Shown here piece after piece: positions 60,781-64,000 of a stretch of DNA of 64,000 nt. This DNA is from an uncultured Akkermansia sp. (GTDB taxonomy: Bacteria > Verrucomicrobiota > Verrucomicrobiia > Verrucomicrobiales > Akkermansiaceae). A program made the translations under genes and the position numbers. The notes below the pieces were generated by a model. That model was not told where the DNA came from and ran no database searches. It worked only from the letters and a program-made list of their open reading frames with translations. The stretch is from contig CAJGDB010000001.1 of the NCBI GenBank assembly GCA_904502165.1, positions 1 to 64,000 on the forward strand, written 5' to 3'. The first letter of the stretch is position 1, and each line of letters opens with the position of its first letter.

Positions 60781-61946
60781 CACATTTCTTCTACCAGCCC
60801 CATGTATTCCATCGGGGTATCGGTGCTGAGGTCTGCGAGCAACCAGATAAAGGGGCGCGAAAAGCTGATGATTCTGCCTGCCTGGTCCAGTTCGCTGACC
60901 TCCATACGGGGTGCGCGCCGGTTTTCATCAATGGTCACCCCGGAGGCGTGTATCAGGGCATTCAGGTGGATTTTGCCGGGCGTAAGGGGTGAGAAATCTG
61001 CCTGCTCCGAATGGAAGAGTGAGGCCAGCCCAAGTCTCCGCAGCGTATAACGCATATCATAGGGGCGCACTTCCAGTTTCAGGCGGGGGAATTCCACGAG
61101 TGTGTCTTCCGGTGCAGCCTTGGCAAGCGCAGAACGAATGCTGCTGAGTTGTTCCAGGGTGAGCTGCGTGGCGAATGTGCGGGCTGAGCCGGCCGGAAGA
61201 ATACCGATGAGAGCGAGCGGGATTCCGGCCGGTTGGTTCTGCTTCAGCAGGAGAGCCACGGCCTGCCAGGAGCCGTCTTCTGCCCTGGCGGTGATGTACT
61301 GGCCGCGGCTACGCATCTGCTGGTAGTGCGGCATACCGCCGGAGGCGCTGTCGAAATCTGCCGTGCGGGAATGAGTGGGGTGAAAGGGCAGATACCCACC
61401 TGTATGGCAGTAGGCTGCCGCCCCGGCCAGCAACCGGGTGCGGGTGCTGACCATGTCAGTCGTGGCAAAGAGGGCATTGGCAGATGGGGCCAGGAAGCCA
61501 TTGAACAGGCTTAGTGCTCTGGGTACATCTTCAGAAAACGGCAGGGGAACCAGGTTGACCCGGTTCTCGGTCCTGGGTACATTGATATCTACCGCCAGCA
61601 GGATGCTGCGCTCGGGTTCCGGTGTTCTCAAGACGGCCGTCTGGCTGAGTTGCAGGGCATCCAGTTCCTTTGCTGATTCTCCACCGGCGAGTTCCCGCAG
61701 GGCATGCAGGGTATTGCTGACAACGCGGGGGGCTACCAGCACGTTGCCGCTCTGTTCTGAGAGAACCTGCTGGAAAAGCTTCAGGCTGAAAGCGTCTGTC
61801 CGGATTTCTTCCTGCGGAAGTTCAGGGGAGGCTTCTGTCTGCGGAGCGTCCGCTCCGTCTGCCTGCTTCATGTTCTTGTATAGCCCGCCGGCAAGTAGTC
61901 CTATGCCTGCCAGTGCGGGGAGAATGATGAAACGGGCGTTTTTCAT
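60780..61946 (-). CDS. Membrane-anchored serpin-like protein
   Basis: This 388-residue protein follows the serpin fold order. After an N-terminal anchor (residues 5-25, FIILPALAGIGLLAGGLY) come FSLKLFQQVLSEQSGNVLVAPRVVSNTL (helix A/B), LPRLKLEVRP-like VEFPRLKLEV, LFHSEQADFSPLT, LNALIHASGVTIDE and, at the end, FSRPFIWLLADLSTDTPMEYMGLV. The reactive-loop region between IDENRRAPRM and ISFSRPF is shorter than usual and lacks the small-residue hinge of inhibitory serpins. It may not inhibit proteases. It starts 18 bases after dnaE. Confidence 0.65.
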   Translation of the reverse strand: MKNARFIILPALAGIGLLAGGLYKNMKQADGADAPQTEASPELPQEEIRTDAFSLKLFQQVLSEQSGNVLVAPRVVSNTLHALRELAGGESAKELDALQLSQTAVLRTPEPERSILLAVDINVPRTENRVNLVPLPFSEDVPRALSLFNGFLAPSANALFATTDMVSTRTRLLAGAAAYCHTGGYLPFHPTHSRTADFDSASGGMPHYQQMRSRGQYITARAEDGSWQAVALLLKQNQPAGIPLALIGILPAGSARTFATQLTLEQLSSIRSALAKAAPEDTLVEFPRLKLEVRPYDMRYTLRRLGLASLFHSEQADFSPLTPGKIHLNALIHASGVTIDENRRAPRMEVSELDQAGRIISFSRPFIWLLADLSTDTPMEYMGLVEEM

Positions 61947-61964
61947 GAGGAACAAGGGGAGGGG

Positions 61965-64000
61965 TCAGGAGTAGAGCGAGAGTTCTTCGTCCAGCTTGAT
62001 GCAGGGGGACACGCTGTAGCGCTCGCCCAGCTCGATGCTGACGCGGTTACCCAGGGTATTGCGGAAGTGCATGTGCACGGGCATCTTGCCAGGGTACTTC
62101 TGAAGGATTTTCTTGATGAGCTCCAGGTCGCCTGCATTGTGGCGGGCCGTATTGAGGGTGATTTCGTAAATCTTTGGTTTGCCACCCTTGCGTCGGGAGT
62201 TGCTGCCCAGCTGTTCCACCCCGTTGGCAGAGACTTTCTTGCCACCGGTTTTTTCGTCTTCGGAGATGCGGGCTCGGAACTGCACGAAGTTGCCGGCGGT
62301 GAGTAATCCTTCCTGAGCCGCAGCCTTTGTGTAGGAATCTCCCCAGAGCAGGGCTTCGGTGCTGCCGGTGAAGTCTTCTACGGTGATGATGGCAAACTTC
62401 TGACCGCTCTTGCTGACCTTGATGTTGACCGAGCGGAGCATGCCGGCCATGTCACGGGACCCCCGGATTTCCTCTGCCGTGAGGTCAGGCAGCGTGCCGA
62501 TTGGAAGAAATTTCGGGGAGTCAATGATGCCGCGCATGCTGTCCAGCGGGTTGCCGGTGAAATAAGCGCCGGTGAGGAATTTTTCATCGTCGAGGCGTTT
62601 TTCCTTGGGCCATTCCTGGGTAATGAACGTTTCTTCCGGGGCAGAGGTGGTGTCTGTCATATCGAACAGAGCCATCTGGCCGGCTTCGGCATCTTTATGT
62701 ACGCTGCTGGCCCCGTTGATGCATTGCTCGATGCTGTCGAAAATCTGGGCGCGGCAGACGTGCATCCAGTCAAAGGCTCCACATTGCACCAGCACTTCAA
62801 TCTGGTTGCGGCGCACATTCTGCGGCGGGATGCGGTAGCAGAAGTCCTCCAGGCTCTTGTACGGGCCGTTCTTCTTGCGTTCTTCCACAATGACTTTCAC
62901 CGTTTCAGAACTCATGCTCTTGACGGAAGCGAGACCAAAACGCACAGCGAGCTTGCCATTCGGCATGGTTTCCGGCTGGAACTTCACCTCACTATGGTTC
63001 ACGCAGGGGCCCAGCACTTCAATGCCCATGCGGATGGCTTCCTGAATGAACACGCCAATCTTCTCGTTGGTGGCTTCATTCGTCATGAGTCCGCAGAGGA
63101 ATTCCACCGGGTAGTGGGCCTTGAGGTAGGCGGTCCAGTACGAGATATGGCCATAGCATGCCGAGTGCGATTTGTTGAAGCCGTAACCGGCGAACTTCTG
63201 AATCTTGTCGAAGATGGCGTTGGCTGTTTTTTCATCAATCTGGTTGACATCCCAGCATCCTTTCACGAAACGGCGGCGCTGCTCGGCCATTTCCTGCATG
63301 TCCTTGTGGCCCATGGCTCGGCGCAGAAGGTCTGCACCGCCCAGGGTATAGCCGGCCAGCAGTTTGGCCGCAGCCTGTACCTGTTCCTGGTAAATCATCA
63401 CGCCGTATGTAAGACCCGATACTGTTTCCAGCAGCGGGTGCTCATACTCGGCCTGCTTCAGGCCTTTCTTAACGGCAATCATGTCGTCCATGAACTGCAT
63501 GGCACCAGGGCGGTAGAGCGCGAGTAGGGCGATGATGTCTTCGATGTTATCAATGCCGTATCGGCGGCAGGTATCGACCATACCGCCCGATTCGAGCTGG
63601 AACACACCCATGGTGTCACCCCGGTTGAGCAGCTCAAAGGTTTTTTTGTCGGTGATGTCTACGGCATCATAGCAGAAATCCGGCACGCGCCAGCGTACGT
63701 AGGATTCGGCATCCTTCATCACGGTGAGGGTCTTGAGCCCCAGGAAGTCCATCTTCAGCAGCCCTGCGTTGTAAATGGCGCCCATATCGCATTGCGCCAC
63801 CACTTCACCCTTCGGGTTGCTCAGGTCATCTCGCGTGAGAGCCACGTATTCATCCAGCGGGCGGTCACCAATCACCACGCCTGCTGCGTGCATGCCCACA
63901 TTTCGTACAGTGCCTTCCAGCTTTTTAGCGTAGTTCCAGATTTCCTTGTAGGTGTCATCCTGGTCCAGGAGGTTGCGGAGATCCTCGCTGGCAGCCAGGC
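61965..64000 (-). CDS. dnaE: DNA polymerase III alpha subunit, C-terminal part
   Basis: This is the replicative polymerase catalytic subunit; the 5' part lies beyond the right edge. The visible 678 residues include RNVGMHAAGVVIGDRPLDEY, the fingers region (KMDFLGLKTLTVMKDAE, MGVFQLESGGM, YRPGAMQFMDDMIAVKKG, RRAMGHKDMQEM), FNKSHSACYGHISYWTAYLKAHYPVEF and the tandem helix-hairpin-helix (YRIPPQNVRRNQIEVLVQCG). A C-terminal OB fold (INIKVSKSGQKFAIITVEDFTG-type) follows. It probably shares a transcript with the serpin-like gene. Confidence 0.96.
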   Translation of the reverse strand, partial: LAASEDLRNLLDQDDTYKEIWNYAKKLEGTVRNVGMHAAGVVIGDRPLDEYVALTRDDLSNPKGEVVAQCDMGAIYNAGLLKMDFLGLKTLTVMKDAESYVRWRVPDFCYDAVDITDKKTFELLNRGDTMGVFQLESGGMVDTCRRYGIDNIEDIIALLALYRPGAMQFMDDMIAVKKGLKQAEYEHPLLETVSGLTYGVMIYQEQVQAAAKLLAGYTLGGADLLRRAMGHKDMQEMAEQRRRFVKGCWDVNQIDEKTANAIFDKIQKFAGYGFNKSHSACYGHISYWTAYLKAHYPVEFLCGLMTNEATNEKIGVFIQEAIRMGIEVLGPCVNHSEVKFQPETMPNGKLAVRFGLASVKSMSSETVKVIVEERKKNGPYKSLEDFCYRIPPQNVRRNQIEVLVQCGAFDWMHVCRAQIFDSIEQCINGASSVHKDAEAGQMALFDMTDTTSAPEETFITQEWPKEKRLDDEKFLTGAYFTGNPLDSMRGIIDSPKFLPIGTLPDLTAEEIRGSRDMAGMLRSVNIKVSKSGQKFAIITVEDFTGSTEALLWGDSYTKAAAQEGLLTAGNFVQFRARISEDEKTGGKKVSANGVEQLGSNSRRKGGKPKIYEITLNTARHNAGDLELIKKILQKYPGKMPVHMHFRNTLGNRVSIELGERYSVSPCIKLDEELSLYS

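Overview
This 64 kb window looks like core chromosome from a Verrucomicrobiota bacterium, most likely Akkermansiaceae or a close gut relative. That placement is an inference. It rests on the gene mix: menaquinone synthesis, a secreted GH29 fucosidase, a tryptophanase-family lyase, an mcsA-mcsB-clpC operon without Firmicutes neighbours, many small signal-peptide proteins of unknown function, and a fairly high GC content. No rRNA or tRNA gene was recognised. About 50 protein genes are tightly packed in short operons on both strands, with few gaps above 200 bases.

Layout. 1-10 kb: the start of menB, menD, a tryptophanase-like lyase, a PA14-like secreted protein, an M23 peptidase with nadD, a GH29 fucosidase, and a degenerate protein-kinase-fold gene overlapped by a membrane ankyrin-type protein. 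10-20 kb: ftsH-rsfS, glnS-ribBA, rnc, miaB with a transglutaminase-like protein, and marR-pgeF-fthC. 20-32 kb: valS with two uncharacterised genes, a secreted caspase-fold candidate, mcsA-mcsB-clpC, mutL, and a secreted unknown. 32-44 kb: gatB, an FNT channel, a DsbD/ScsB protein, a UvrD-type helicase, gpmI, and oppABC without ATPase genes. 44-48 kb: an unknown gene and a tyrosine recombinase facing away from each other across a short region bounded by inverted repeats, then nhaC. 48-64 kb: recJ, an HExxH membrane protein, a GT14 glycosyltransferase, sufT, an envelope operon ending in a fused acyltransferase-glycosyltransferase, a D,D-carboxypeptidase, nadC-dprA, metG, a serpin-like protein and the 3' part of dnaE.

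Two patterns stand out. First, eighteen genes have a sigma70-like promoter whose -10 element (typically TAGAAT) ends only 6-10 bases before the start codon, mostly with a 17-base spacer to a TTGNCA-like -35. This predicts leaderless or nearly leaderless mRNAs. I also see no convincing Shine-Dalgarno sequence before almost any start. Second, a 19-base inverted repeat (18 of 19 positions paired) brackets a 152-base segment between the tyrosine recombinase and the divergent unknown gene. The left repeat occupies the spacer of that gene's promoter, so inversion would swap its -35 element. This is a candidate phase-variable promoter and the most exciting locus here.

Several proteins have lost or rearranged key residues. 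The McsB homologue lacks the nucleotide-binding arginines, MutL lacks its endonuclease motifs, the tryptophanase-like enzyme lacks an arginine that contacts PLP, and the kinase-fold protein lacks the HRD and DFG aspartates.
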